Made by a program: the position numbers and the translations under genes. Under the pieces are notes generated by a model, which worked only from the letters and a program-made list of their open reading frames with translations, was not told the DNA's origin and did no database searches. This document shows, in pieces, positions 1 through 8,143 of a DNA stretch of 50,369 bases; positions within the stretch are counted from its first letter, which is position 1, and the number at the start of each line of letters is the position of its first letter. The stretch lies in contig NZ_JAOZVW010000063.1 in assembly GCF_025869345.1 (NCBI RefSeq), positions 1-50,369 on the forward strand, given 5' to 3'. The stretch is from Sphingopyxis sp. Lineage in GTDB: Bacteria; Pseudomonadota; Alphaproteobacteria; Sphingomonadales; Sphingomonadaceae.

Positions 1-27
1 GTGGGGTCAGCCGACGCATGCTCTGGG

Positions 28-45
28 TTCCCGCTTTCGCGGGAA
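28..45. repeat. Short inverted repeat at left edge
   Basis: The arms TTCCCGC (28-34) and GCGGGAA (39-45) flank a 4-base loop and are followed by ATGACGA. This resembles one end of the intergenic repeats seen elsewhere in the window, such as the one at 24462-24541. The rest of the element probably lies beyond the window edge. It sits just past the stop of the minus-strand hydrolase gene, so it may also act as a terminator hairpin. Confidence 0.5.
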
Positions 46-86
46 TGACGAAGATGGGGAATGGTCGCTTCCCCACCCCGACACCG

Positions 87-887
87 TCAGCCCAGTCTTT
101 CCAATATCCGCGCCGCCAACCAATCGGCGTCCGCACCGGCGAAGCTGTGCGAGCCGCTGTCCAGACGTTCGACCTTTATGTCGCCCGGCCGGCAAGCCTC
201 CGCAAACGCCTGCGCGGTGCGGTCGCCGGTTGCGAGGAGGATCGTCGCGGGGCAGGGCAGCGCCGCCATCGCTTGGTCGAGGCGCGCGGGCAGGCTGTCC
301 GGTGCGGCGGGCGGCTTCGCTTTGCCGAGCGCCGACAGCCCGCGCAGCAATTTGCGGACATCGATCTCGCCCTTGAGCAAGCGGAGCAGGCTTTTCGGGT
401 CTTTCAGCCGCGCCAGATAGCGCGCGCGGATCGCGGCCGCGGGGGGCAGCGCGGGTTCGTCCGCTTCTGCCTCCTCCTCCTCATAGGTCCACGGATTGGC
501 GAGGATCAGCCCGTCCAGCGGCAGCGGTTGATGCAGCAGCAGGGCGCTCGCCGCGTCGCAATTGCCGAAGGCGATGATACGCTCGACATGCGGCGCGGCC
601 GCGCGGAAGGCGGCGATGGCGGCGGCGATGTCGGGACCGCTGCTGGTATAGCCGCCGTTCGCGCCTTCGCTGTCGCCGATCCCGCGGCGGTCGAAGCGGA
701 AGACCGGATGCCCCGCGGCCGCGATGCGCTGCGCGAGCGCCGCCATGCCGCGATGCGCGCCGCTGCGGATCTCGTTGCCGCCCGAGACGATCAGCAACCC
801 CGTCGCGCCCGGTGCCTCGTCGAGGCTCGCGGCGAGCGTATCGCCTTCGCAGGTGAAGGTCAGATGATGCCGCATGTCTGGCTCCAT
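87..887 (-). CDS. Alpha/beta hydrolase, exosortase A system-associated (hydrolase 1)
   Basis: A 266-residue alpha/beta-hydrolase-fold protein, matching the family known as exosortase A system-associated hydrolase 1. The nucleophile elbow reads F-G-N-C-D-A, so Cys110 stands where serine hydrolases have Ser. Candidate acid and base are Asp222 (TGDRT) and His247 (SGSHSF). The motif FDRRGIGDSEG at about 65-75 is typical of the fold. It is the last gene of the minus-strand operon and overlaps the end of hydrolase 2 by 28 bp. A second in-frame ATG at codon 5 would cut the overlap to 16 bp. Its substrate is unknown. A role in trimming or transferring an acyl group on the exopolysaccharide is inferred only from the ligase and acyl carrier protein nearby. 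Confidence 0.85.
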   Translation of the reverse strand: MEPDMRHHLTFTCEGDTLAASLDEAPGATGLLIVSGGNEIRSGAHRGMAALAQRIAAAGHPVFRFDRRGIGDSEGANGGYTSSGPDIAAAIAAFRAAAPHVERIIAFGNCDAASALLLHQPLPLDGLILANPWTYEEEEAEADEPALPPAAAIRARYLARLKDPKSLLRLLKGEIDVRKLLRGLSALGKAKPPAAPDSLPARLDQAMAALPCPATILLATGDRTAQAFAEACRPGDIKVERLDSGSHSFAGADADWLAARILERLG

Positions 888-1528
888 GCGATGATATCGG
901 CGGCGATCGCGGCCGCCATGGCGGCATCCTCACCGGGCTCGGCGCGCAGCCAGAGCGGGGTGCCGGCGATGCCATCGGCGCCGAGACCGACGCTGCGCAG
1001 CGGCTCGACCGGCTGCGCCTCGGCGGTGCCGAGCTGCGCGATCATGGCGGGCGACAGGGCATTGCCCGCGAGCAGCAGCGGTGCGGTTCTGGCCGCCTCT
1101 TGCAGGCTGTCCAGCGACGACAGGATTCCGGCTTCGCGATCGGCGGCGACGCGCGCGCGCATCATCGTGCGGAGCAGCGACGCGCCGCCCACCGGCGCGA
1201 GGCGCCACCAGGCAGCGGCCTTGGCGCGATGGTCGATCAGCGCGCCGCCGCGGATCGCGGCGATGATGACGGGACCGACGATGCTTGCCGCGATGTCGGC
1301 GAGCGCCTCCCGCCACCGTTCCAGATCGACGTCTTCGAGCGCGACGAGGCTTTCATTCTGCCCGGGCAGGTCGGGCAGGACCGCCGCGAAACCGTCCGCC
1401 GTCAGCGCGCGCATCGCGAGCACCAGCGTGCGGCGCAGCCGGTTCGCTTCGTCGAACAGCGGGGGGACGAGCAGCACGGTGGCGCGGTGGGCGCCCGCGG
1501 GGGCGAGGCGGAACTGGTGTTCGGCCAT
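860..1528 (-). CDS. Alpha/beta-hydrolase-like protein, exosortase A system-associated (hydrolase 2)
   Basis: A 222-residue protein of the exosortase A system-associated hydrolase 2 family, with an alpha/beta-hydrolase start (VLLVPPLFDEANR, then LPDLPGQNES). At the expected nucleophile elbow the sequence reads A-A-I-R-G-G, with Arg93 where a Ser or Cys would be expected, so no classical catalytic triad is visible. It may be a non-catalytic partner of hydrolase 1, with which it overlaps, or may use other chemistry. A 125-bp gap containing a repeat separates it from the upstream acyl carrier protein gene. Confidence 0.8.
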   Translation of the reverse strand: MAEHQFRLAPAGAHRATVLLVPPLFDEANRLRRTLVLAMRALTADGFAAVLPDLPGQNESLVALEDVDLERWREALADIAASIVGPVIIAAIRGGALIDHRAKAAAWWRLAPVGGASLLRTMMRARVAADREAGILSSLDSLQEAARTAPLLLAGNALSPAMIAQLGTAEAQPVEPLRSVGLGADGIAGTPLWLRAEPGEDAAMAAAIAADIIAWSQTCGII

Positions 1529-1546
1529 CGCTCAGGTAAACCGCGT

Positions 1547-1632
1547 GTCCCCGCGAAGGCGGGGACCCATTATCTGCGGGTTCGAGATCGCGCCGACCGG
1601 AGATGGACCTCCGCCTTCGCGGGGGAACACGG
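1547..1632. repeat. Intergenic inverted-repeat element inside the minus-strand operon
   Basis: The hairpin GTCCCCGC / GCGGGGAC (1547-1554 and 1559-1566, loop GAAG) is followed at about 1610-1626 by a second, related GC-rich hairpin with core CCGCCTTCGCGGGGG. The pair fills most of the 125-bp gap between the acyl carrier protein and hydrolase 2 genes. It could reduce read-through or stabilise the upstream mRNA. Both hairpins contain a CGAAGG/CCTTCG core, as does the element at 24462-24541. Confidence 0.6.
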
Positions 1633-1653
1633 CAGATGGGCTGGCGCTGATTG

Positions 1654-1914
1654 TCAACCGGCCACCTTGCGCTGCGAGAAAGCCAGCAGATGACCGTAGG
1701 TTTCGAAAATTTCGCCATCGATCTCGTCGTCGTCGATGGTGATGCCGAGCCGGTCCTCCATTTCGGTGAGGACGGTTGCGACCGCCATCGAATCGAATTC
1801 GGGTAGCTCGCCGAACAGGCCGCTGTCGCCGGTCAGCGCGGCGGCGCGTTCCTCGCCGAGGCCGAGCACGTCGGCGAGCAGGGCGCGGAGGGTGGCGTCG
1901 ACGGTATCGGTCAT
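1654..1914 (-). CDS. Acyl carrier protein, exosortase A system-associated
   Basis: An 86-residue acyl carrier protein. The phosphopantetheine site is Ser42 in the motif EFDSMAV, followed by the acidic helix EMEDRLGITIDDDEIDG typical of carrier proteins. The start at 1914 is chosen because its ATG overlaps the upstream GNAT stop codon (ATGA) and gives the normal family length. An upstream in-frame start would add 30 residues unlike an ACP. With the ligase across the divergent gap it probably carries an activated acyl or amino-acyl group used by the XrtA polysaccharide pathway. That role is inferred from context. Confidence 0.88.
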   Translation of the reverse strand: MTDTVDATLRALLADVLGLGEERAAALTGDSGLFGELPEFDSMAVATVLTEMEDRLGITIDDDEIDGEIFETYGHLLAFSQRKVAG

Positions 1915-2945
1915 GTGTCTTTCCTGATGAGCGAACGCGCAAAGGCTTTGCACGCCGGTCCCCATGCCGCGATGCGCGCCGGATTGAAAGCCTCGATGCG
2001 CCACAGCGGGTCGTGGCGGTTCATCCAGTCGCGCTTGTAGGCGTCGTTGCCGGTGCCGAAATCGACCCGCGCCACTTCGTCGACCTCGATGACATGGCGG
2101 AACAGCGCCGCCGACAGCAGGGTGCCGGGCGACGCCTTCAGACTATCCTCGACATGCGCGAGCTTGTGGATGAAGGCGGTGCCGTCCTCGACGGTCCAAT
2201 ACTGCGCCGCGACGGGCCGCCCCTCGATGCGGGCGAGCCCCATGCGCAAGGTGCCGCGTGCCGATTCGCCCTCGGCAAAGGCGCGAAGCAGCGCGGGATC
2301 GCCCTCTTCGGGCTTCCAGCTCGCGGCGTAAATGGCTTCATAGGCGGCCCAGGCGTCGGCGTCGAAGCGGGTGAAAAGCGCAATGTCGACGACGCCCTTC
2401 TTTGCCTTGCGCTTGACCGTGCTGCGGAGCGCGCCGGGGCGGCTCTCCCACCAAGCATCATGGTCCGTCCCTGCAAGGTCGAGCCAGTGGCGGTCGCCCG
2501 CGGGCGTCGCCCGGACCCACCAGCCCGCCTTGCGGAGCGCAATGGCGAGGTCGCCGGGCAGGTCGTCCATCTCGGGCACCGGATAGAGCGTCAGGCGCGC
2601 GGCGCGGCGCTTCAGCCGCGCGAACAGGTCGCTGAGCGCCCCGCCGCGTTCGCCGGGATGCGCCGGGCCGACGTAGAGCGGCCGGATACCGAAGCTGTAC
2701 CAGCAGGTCAGCCCCGAAAAATGACCCGGCTTTTCAAGGCGCAGCGGCAGCCATGCGTTGACCGCCCCGCAGTCGCCGCGCGCGTCGTCGCGGCCTTGGC
2801 CCGCGAAGCCATGCGCCGCGAGCAGGTCGAACCACTCGGCGCGGTCGAAGGGCGAGGCAAAGCCCGCCGCGCGCGCTGTGGCGGGCAGCAGGACATTATT
2901 AGCGTGATCTTCACCGTTCCCTTGCATGACCCAGCGCTCTATCAC
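1911..2945 (-). CDS. GNAT / CelD-BcsL-type acyltransferase, exosortase A locus
   Basis: A 344-residue double-GNAT protein of the CelD/BcsL (FemAB-like) type. The C-terminal half has the characteristic run ASWKPEEGD, then GRPVAAQYW, then KLAHVEDSLKASPGTLL and DFGTGNDAYKRDW. The start is a GTG at 2945 preceded at short distance by AGGAG, a good ribosome site. An ATG at 2927 is the alternative. It overlaps the ACP start by 4 bases and is the first gene of the minus operon. Given the neighbouring ACP it likely transfers an acyl or aminoacyl group onto a sugar or lipid intermediate. The substrate is unknown. Confidence 0.8.
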   Translation of the reverse strand: MIERWVMQGNGEDHANNVLLPATARAAGFASPFDRAEWFDLLAAHGFAGQGRDDARGDCGAVNAWLPLRLEKPGHFSGLTCWYSFGIRPLYVGPAHPGERGGALSDLFARLKRRAARLTLYPVPEMDDLPGDLAIALRKAGWWVRATPAGDRHWLDLAGTDHDAWWESRPGALRSTVKRKAKKGVVDIALFTRFDADAWAAYEAIYAASWKPEEGDPALLRAFAEGESARGTLRMGLARIEGRPVAAQYWTVEDGTAFIHKLAHVEDSLKASPGTLLSAALFRHVIEVDEVARVDFGTGNDAYKRDWMNRHDPLWRIEAFNPARIAAWGPACKAFARSLIRKDT

Positions 2946-2962
2946 CTAGCTCCTAACAGCCG

Positions 2963-4486
2963 ATGACCATGATACAAAATCCGCCGTCGCGTCCGATCGA
3001 CCATCTCGTCCGTTTTGGCGCCGCCGACGCGCCTGCGCTGCTGACCGGCGACCGGGTGACGAGCTATGCCGATCTCGATGCCGGGGTCGGACGGCTCGCG
3101 GCGTGGCTGCTCGATCAGGCGGGCGGCCCCGGCGAGCGCGTCGCGAGCTGGGGCGCGAAGAGTCGCGCAACCTGCCTGATGCCGCTCGCCGCGGCGCGCG
3201 GGGGGCTGATCCATGTGCCCGTCAACCCGCTGCTGAAAGGACCGCAGGTCGCGCATATATTGGCCGACAGCGGCGCGGTGCTGCTCGTCACCAACGGCTC
3301 GCGCGCCGACATGCTCGGCGATGGCCGCCCCGACGCTTGCGCGGTGCGCGATCTCAAGGTCGCTGAAGAGGTAATCGATTCGGGCGGCGACGGCCTGCCG
3401 CTTTCGGTCGCCGAGCCCGACGACCTCGCCGCCATCCTCTATACCAGCGGCTCGACCGGGCGCCCCAAGGGGGTGATGCTCAGCCATGCGAACCTGTGGC
3501 TCGGCGCCGAAAGCGTCGCCTCCTATCTGAAACTTTCGTCCCATGACCGCGTGCTCGGCGTGCTGCCGCTCAGCTTCGATTATGGGCAGAACCAGCTTTT
3601 GTCCGCGTGGCACGCGGGCGCGGCGGTCGCGCCGCTCGATTATCTGACCGCGCGCGACGTGGTGAAGGCGGTCGCGCGGCACCGGATCACGACGCTGGCG
3701 GGGGTGCCGCCCCTCTGGGTGCAACTGGTCGAAAGCGACTGGCCGGCCGAGACGGCGGCGCTGCTCGAACGGCTGACCAACAGCGGCGGCGCGCTGACCC
3801 CCTCGCTGATCGACGCGATGCGCGGCACCTTTCCGAACGCCGCCATTTATCCGATGTATGGGCTGACCGAGGCCTTTCGTTCGACTTACCTCGACCCCGC
3901 ACTGGTGGCGACGCATCCGACCTCGATGGGGCGCGCGATCCCGCACGCCGAAATCCTCGTCTGCCGCCCCGACGGCAGCATCGCTGACGATGACGAGCCC
4001 GGCGAGCTTGTTCATTGCGGGCCGCTTGTCGCCAAAGGCTATTGGCGCGATGCCGAGCGCACCGCCGAACGCTTCAAACCCGCCCCGGCGGCGTCGCGCT
4101 ATGGCGGGACTGCGGTCTGGTCGGGCGACACGGTGCGGCGCGATGCCGAGGGTCTTCTGACGTTCGTCGGCCGCGACGACGCGATGATCAAGACCGCGGG
4201 CAACCGCGTCAGCCCGACCGAGGTCGAGGATGCCGCCGTCGCGTCGGGCCTGATCTACGAAGCGGTCGCCTTCGGCGTCCCCGACGCGCGCCTCGGCGCC
4301 GCGATCGTGCTGATCGTGCGGGGGAAGGGGGCGCGCGACGAGGCGGGGCTGGCGGCGTATCTTCGCCAGACTCTCCCCAATTTCATGCAGCCGCAAGCTG
4401 TCGAATGGCGCGACGCCTTGCCGCGCAATCCCAACGGCAAGCTCGACCGGGTGGCGATCGCCGCCGACTGGAAGGTGACGGCATGA
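2963..4486 (+). CDS. Acyl-CoA ligase (AMP-dependent), exosortase A system-associated
   Basis: A 507-residue ANL-superfamily adenylating enzyme. The phosphate-binding loop YTSGSTGRPKG lies at 160-170, the adenine/Mg motif at YGLTEAFRSTY, the hinge-region motif GNRVSPTEVEDA before the C-terminal domain, and the catalytic lysine is Lys493 in NPNGKLDR. It would activate a carboxylic acid as acyl-AMP and load it onto CoA or onto the ACP encoded at 1654-1914. It is divergent from the GNAT gene with only 17 bp between the starts, and its stop overlaps the start of the PLP decarboxylase gene (ATGA). The family is known as exosortase A system-associated acyl-CoA ligase. Confidence 0.9.
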   Translation: MTMIQNPPSRPIDHLVRFGAADAPALLTGDRVTSYADLDAGVGRLAAWLLDQAGGPGERVASWGAKSRATCLMPLAAARGGLIHVPVNPLLKGPQVAHILADSGAVLLVTNGSRADMLGDGRPDACAVRDLKVAEEVIDSGGDGLPLSVAEPDDLAAILYTSGSTGRPKGVMLSHANLWLGAESVASYLKLSSHDRVLGVLPLSFDYGQNQLLSAWHAGAAVAPLDYLTARDVVKAVARHRITTLAGVPPLWVQLVESDWPAETAALLERLTNSGGALTPSLIDAMRGTFPNAAIYPMYGLTEAFRSTYLDPALVATHPTSMGRAIPHAEILVCRPDGSIADDDEPGELVHCGPLVAKGYWRDAERTAERFKPAPAASRYGGTAVWSGDTVRRDAEGLLTFVGRDDAMIKTAGNRVSPTEVEDAAVASGLIYEAVAFGVPDARLGAAIVLIVRGKGARDEAGLAAYLRQTLPNFMQPQAVEWRDALPRNPNGKLDRVAIAADWKVTA

Positions 4487-5712
4487 AACCGCACGGCCCG
4501 ATCCCGCCCGCCTTTCGCGCCGATGCGAGCGGCATGTTGCTGATCGGCGGCGACCGCGCCGAAGCGCTTGCCGATGCGGCGGGCGATACGCCGCTGTTCG
4601 TCTATGACAGCGCGATGCTGACCGCGCGCGTCGCGGAGTGGCGTGCCGCGATGCCGAAGCAGGTCCAGCTTCATTATGCGATGAAGGCGAACCCCTATGC
4701 GCCGCTGCTCGCCTTGATGGCGGGGCTGGTCGACGGGTTCGACGTCGCCTCGGGCGGCGAGCTCAAGGCGGCGCTGGCGAGCGGGATGGCGGCGGCGCAC
4801 ATCAGTTTCGCGGGGCCGGGCAAGCGCGACCGCGAACTCGAAGCGGCGATCACGGCGGGCGCGACGCTCAACCTGGAGTCGATGGGCGAAGGTGAGCGGG
4901 CGCTTTCGATTGCCGAGCGGCTCGGCGTCGTCCCGCGCCTCGCGGTGCGGGTCAATCCCGATTTCGACCTCAAGGGATCGGGGATGAAGATGGGCGGCGG
5001 CGCCAAGCCCTTCGGGGTCGATGCCGCCGCGGTTCCGGCGCTGGTGCGCCGCCTGATCGACGCCGGCGCCGACTGGCGCGGCTTTCATATTTTCGCGGGA
5101 TCGCAGGCGCTTGACGCCACCGCCATCGCCGACACGCAGGCGCAGACGGTGACGCTCGCGGCGCGGCTGGCGAACGACATCGGCGCGCCGCCCCCGCTCG
5201 TCAATCTGGGCGGCGGGATGGGCGTGCCCTATTTTCCCGGCGATACGGCGGTCGATGCCGCGGCGGTCGGCGCGGCGCTGGCGGAGACGCTCGGCGACCG
5301 CGATCCGGTTCTGGCGAATAGCGGTTTCGCGATGGAACTCGGGCGCTGGCTCGTCGCCGAGGCCGGGGTCTATCTGACCCGTATCGTCGATCGCAAGACC
5401 AGCCATGGCGAGACCTTCCTCGTCACCGACGGCGGGCTACACCACCAACTCGCCGCGAGCGGCAATTTCGGCACCGTGATCCGGCGCAACTATCCGATTG
5501 CGGTGGCAAGCCGCTTTGGCGAAGCGCCCGCGGAGACGGTGTCGGTGGTCGGCTGCCTCTGCACCCCGCTCGACCGGCTCGGCGATCAGGTGGCGCTGCC
5601 GCGCGCCGATGTCGGTGATCTTGTTGCGATTTTTCAGGCGGGGGCTTATGGAGCGACCGCGAGTCCAGCGGCCTTTCTGGGACAGGGACCGGCGCAGGAA
5701 ATGCTCGTCTGA
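4483..5712 (+). CDS. PLP-dependent decarboxylase (fold type III), exosortase A system-associated
   Basis: A 409-residue alanine-racemase-fold decarboxylase resembling diaminopimelate and ornithine decarboxylases. The Schiff-base lysine is Lys68 in HYAMKANPY. Further family motifs are FDVASGGELKAAL, NPDFDLKGSGMKMGG, FHIFAGSQ, NLGGGMGVPY and, near the end, CLCTPLDRLGDQ. The ATG overlaps the ligase stop, so the two are translationally coupled. Coupling to an acyl-activating ligase suggests that a decarboxylated amino acid or its adduct is used to decorate the polysaccharide. The amino acid is not predictable from sequence. Confidence 0.9.
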   Translation: MKPHGPIPPAFRADASGMLLIGGDRAEALADAAGDTPLFVYDSAMLTARVAEWRAAMPKQVQLHYAMKANPYAPLLALMAGLVDGFDVASGGELKAALASGMAAAHISFAGPGKRDRELEAAITAGATLNLESMGEGERALSIAERLGVVPRLAVRVNPDFDLKGSGMKMGGGAKPFGVDAAAVPALVRRLIDAGADWRGFHIFAGSQALDATAIADTQAQTVTLAARLANDIGAPPPLVNLGGGMGVPYFPGDTAVDAAAVGAALAETLGDRDPVLANSGFAMELGRWLVAEAGVYLTRIVDRKTSHGETFLVTDGGLHHQLAASGNFGTVIRRNYPIAVASRFGEAPAETVSVVGCLCTPLDRLGDQVALPRADVGDLVAIFQAGAYGATASPAAFLGQGPAQEMLV

Positions 5713-5895
5713 ACCGCCGGCACGGTTAATTTCTGTGCCAAGGCGGCACAAGGTTCGACGAGCGCGGTGCGAACTTATCCCAATACTAACGGTATGTTCA
5801 CCCTTTCCGAGCAATGGCTGACCCTGACGCAAAGGCTGTTGTCGCGGCATATGGAGCCTGCGCAGGGCCGCGGCCGCTCGAAAGGTGATTTGAAT
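5713..5895 (+). promoter_or_regulatory. Leader/promoter region of the polysaccharide export operon
   Basis: A 183-bp non-coding gap. It contains the inverted repeat TGTGCC-AAGGC-GGCACA (5734-5750), which could be a weak terminator for the decarboxylase transcript or an operator. AAAGGTG at 5881-5887 is the ribosome site of the export lipoprotein. I could not fit a convincing sigma-54 (GG-N10-GC) promoter here, although XrtA loci in other bacteria are often under RpoN control. Confidence 0.4.
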
Positions 5896-6552
5896 ATGAT
5901 GTCCTTCCCCCTGCTTCGCGCCGCCAAGGCGGCGCTTGTTTCGGGCATCGCCGCCACCGCGCTGACCGGCTGCATGGGTGCGGGCGGCGCCGCGCCGCAA
6001 CTGCCGAGCGCCAATTTCGTCGCGAATCAGGAAGGGCCGGGCGAGGAATATATCATCGGCCCGCTCGACGAGCTTCAGATCTTCGTGTGGCGCAATCCCG
6101 AACTGGGCGGCAAGGTGCAGGTCCGCCCCGACGGCCGCATCACCACGCCGCTGATCACCGACATGCCCGCGGTCGGCAAGACGCCGACGATGCTGCAGCA
6201 GGACATCAAGCTCCAGCTCAGCCAGTATATCACCGACCCGATCGTCAGCGTGATCGTCACCAGCTTCAACAGCACTTTCTCGCAGCAGGTGCGCATCGTC
6301 GGCGCGACCGAAAAGCCCGCGTCGATCCCATTCCGCGCCAACATGACCGTGCTCGACGCGATGATCGCGGTCGGCGGCCTCGGCGAATATGCCGCGGGCA
6401 ACAAGGCGCGGCTCGTCCGGTTCGACAAGGGCACGGGCAAGCAGCACGAATATGCGCTGCGCCTCAACGACCTGATCAAACGCGGCGACATCAAGGCGAA
6501 TGTCCGGTTGCAGCCGGGCGACGTCATCATCATCCCCGAAAGCATGTTCTGA
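5896..6552 (+). CDS. XrtA system polysaccharide export lipoprotein (Wza-like)
   Basis: A 218-residue polysaccharide biosynthesis/export protein. It starts MMSFPLLRAAK, with a lipoprotein signal ending L-T-G-C (lipid-bearing Cys26). The export domain begins at EYIIGPLDELQIFVW, followed by VRPDGRITTPLI, and a soluble ligand-binding beta-grasp (SLBB) segment from about 130 (VRIVGATEKPASIPF). It ends with LQPGDVIIIPESMF. It should form or gate the outer-membrane channel. The start is fixed by the lipobox and by AAAGGTG just upstream. An upstream in-frame start at 5767 would bury the signal peptide. It heads the export block. Confidence 0.92.
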   Translation: MMSFPLLRAAKAALVSGIAATALTGCMGAGGAAPQLPSANFVANQEGPGEEYIIGPLDELQIFVWRNPELGGKVQVRPDGRITTPLITDMPAVGKTPTMLQQDIKLQLSQYITDPIVSVIVTSFNSTFSQQVRIVGATEKPASIPFRANMTVLDAMIAVGGLGEYAAGNKARLVRFDKGTGKQHEYALRLNDLIKRGDIKANVRLQPGDVIIIPESMF

Positions 6553-6604
6553 CGCGGAGCCAGAACTCCGCACGATGCCGATTGCCAAGGATTGAAACCA
6601 GACG

Positions 6605-8143
6605 ATGAACGGCCTTTACGACGAAATCCGGGTGATGGTGCACAGCGTCTGGACGCGGCGCTGGCTGGTGCTGGGCGTCGCATGGGGCATCTGCATCCTC
6701 GGCTGGCTGGCGGTCGCGTCGATCCCGAACCGCTATGACAGCCGCGCGCGGCTGCTCGTCGAGGTCAACCAGATCCTGCCCGACGATGCCGGCGGCAGCC
6801 CCTATTCGGGCGCCCGGCAGATCGACCAGATTCGCGAAACGCTGACCAGCGCGCGCAACCTTGAAAAGGTCGCGTTGACGACGGGTCTGATCGGTGCCGA
6901 CGCCGGCGAGCGCGACAAGGCGGGCGCCGTCGCGATGCTGCAAAAGAATATCAAGGTCGTCCCGCAGCAGCAGAATATCTTCGAGATCACTTCGTCGGTC
7001 GGGGTCGGCAGCCTGTCCGACGCCGACAATGCGAAGCTGGCGTCGGGCGTGCTCGACAGCCTGATCACCGTGTTCCGCGACGATCAGCTTCGCGGCGGGC
7101 GTATGGACGCGCGCGAGGGGCTGAAATTCCTCGATGCGCAGATTGCCGATCGCGAAAAGGGGCTGCGCGAGGTCGAGGCGCGCCGCGGCGCGTTCGAGGC
7201 GCAGAATATCGGGCTGATTCCCGGCGGCAGCGGCTCGCCCGCGCAGCGTGTCGATGCCGCGCGCGCCGAACTCAGCCAGATCGATTCGCAGCTCGTCTCG
7301 GCGCAGGCGCAGCTCGCGGCGGCGAATGGACAGCTTTCGGCGACCCCCGCCACGGTGCCGGGCGTCGGCGGTGTCGGCGGCGGCGTCGCGCGTCAGCAGC
7401 TTGCCGGGGCGCAGAACGAACTTGCGTCGATGCGCGCGCGCGGCCTGACCGACGCGCACCCCGACGTGATCGCGCTCAAGAGCCAGATCGCCTCGCTGAA
7501 GGCGATGGCCGACCGCGAAGGTAGCGGCGGCGGTGGCGGCGGGATGCAGAACCCCGCCTATGCCTCGCTCGCCGCGATGCGTGCCGATCGCCAGGCGACG
7601 GTCAGCGCGCTGTCGGCGCGCAAGACGCAGCTGATGGGCGATATTGCGAAGATCACTTCGCAGCAGATCCAGAACCCCGGCATCGCGGCCGAATATGACC
7701 GGATCAACGGCGAATATACCGCGCTGAAGGCGCAATATGACAAGCTGCTCGCGCAGCGCGAGCAGGTGCGGCTGCGCGGTGAGGTGCAGACCGAAACCGA
7801 CGCGATCAAGGTCGAACTGCTCGACCCGCCGACGAAGCCGACGAGCCCGGCGGCGCCGAACCGGCCGCTGTTCCTGACGCTCGTCCTCCTCGCGGGGGTC
7901 GGCGGCGGTATCGGCGCGGCCTTTGCCCTGTCGCAGGTGCGCGCCAGTTATGCGACCGCGGCGAAGCTCGAACGCGCGAGCGGGCTGCCGGTGATCGGAT
8001 CGATCACCGAGGTGGTGACGCCCGACCGCCATGTCGAGCGGCGCAAGCGGCTCGTCTGGCTCGGCGGCGGCGCGGCGGCGCTCGTCGGCCTCTATGCGCT
8101 GTTGCTGATCGCCGAATTTGTCCAACGCGGCATGGTCGCGTGA
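6605..8143 (+). CDS. XrtA system polysaccharide chain length determinant (Wzz/PCP type)
   Basis: A 512-residue inner-membrane polysaccharide co-polymerase. The first membrane segment is at about 20-41 (WLVLGVAWGICILGWLAVAS). A long periplasmic region follows with coiled-coil segments, and then a proline-rich stretch (DPPTKPTSPAAP) leads into a second membrane segment (about 420-440). A third hydrophobic segment lies near the C-terminus. It probably controls chain length and serves as the membrane activator of the soluble tyrosine kinase encoded immediately downstream, whose possible GTG start overlaps its stop. Confidence 0.92.
   Translation: MNGLYDEIRVMVHSVWTRRWLVLGVAWGICILGWLAVASIPNRYDSRARLLVEVNQILPDDAGGSPYSGARQIDQIRETLTSARNLEKVALTTGLIGADAGERDKAGAVAMLQKNIKVVPQQQNIFEITSSVGVGSLSDADNAKLASGVLDSLITVFRDDQLRGGRMDAREGLKFLDAQIADREKGLREVEARRGAFEAQNIGLIPGGSGSPAQRVDAARAELSQIDSQLVSAQAQLAAANGQLSATPATVPGVGGVGGGVARQQLAGAQNELASMRARGLTDAHPDVIALKSQIASLKAMADREGSGGGGGGMQNPAYASLAAMRADRQATVSALSARKTQLMGDIAKITSQQIQNPGIAAEYDRINGEYTALKAQYDKLLAQREQVRLRGEVQTETDAIKVELLDPPTKPTSPAAPNRPLFLTLVLLAGVGGGIGAAFALSQVRASYATAAKLERASGLPVIGSITEVVTPDRHVERRKRLVWLGGGAAALVGLYALLLIAEFVQRGMVA

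Noticed and set aside
18..1742. Long plus-strand open frame of 574 codons
   Set aside because: It lies opposite the two hydrolases and the ACP, has Arg/Ala-rich low-complexity content and no recognisable family. GC-rich DNA produces such frames antisense to real genes.
2942..4396. Minus-strand 484-codon frame opposite the ligase
   Set aside because: The plus-strand ligase has all family motifs. The antisense frame is Arg/Gly/His-rich with no motif.
5713..5895. Sigma-54 promoter for the polysaccharide operon
   Set aside because: I looked for GG-N10-GC with a TGGCAC/TTGC context and found no match, though RpoN control is known for XrtA loci elsewhere.
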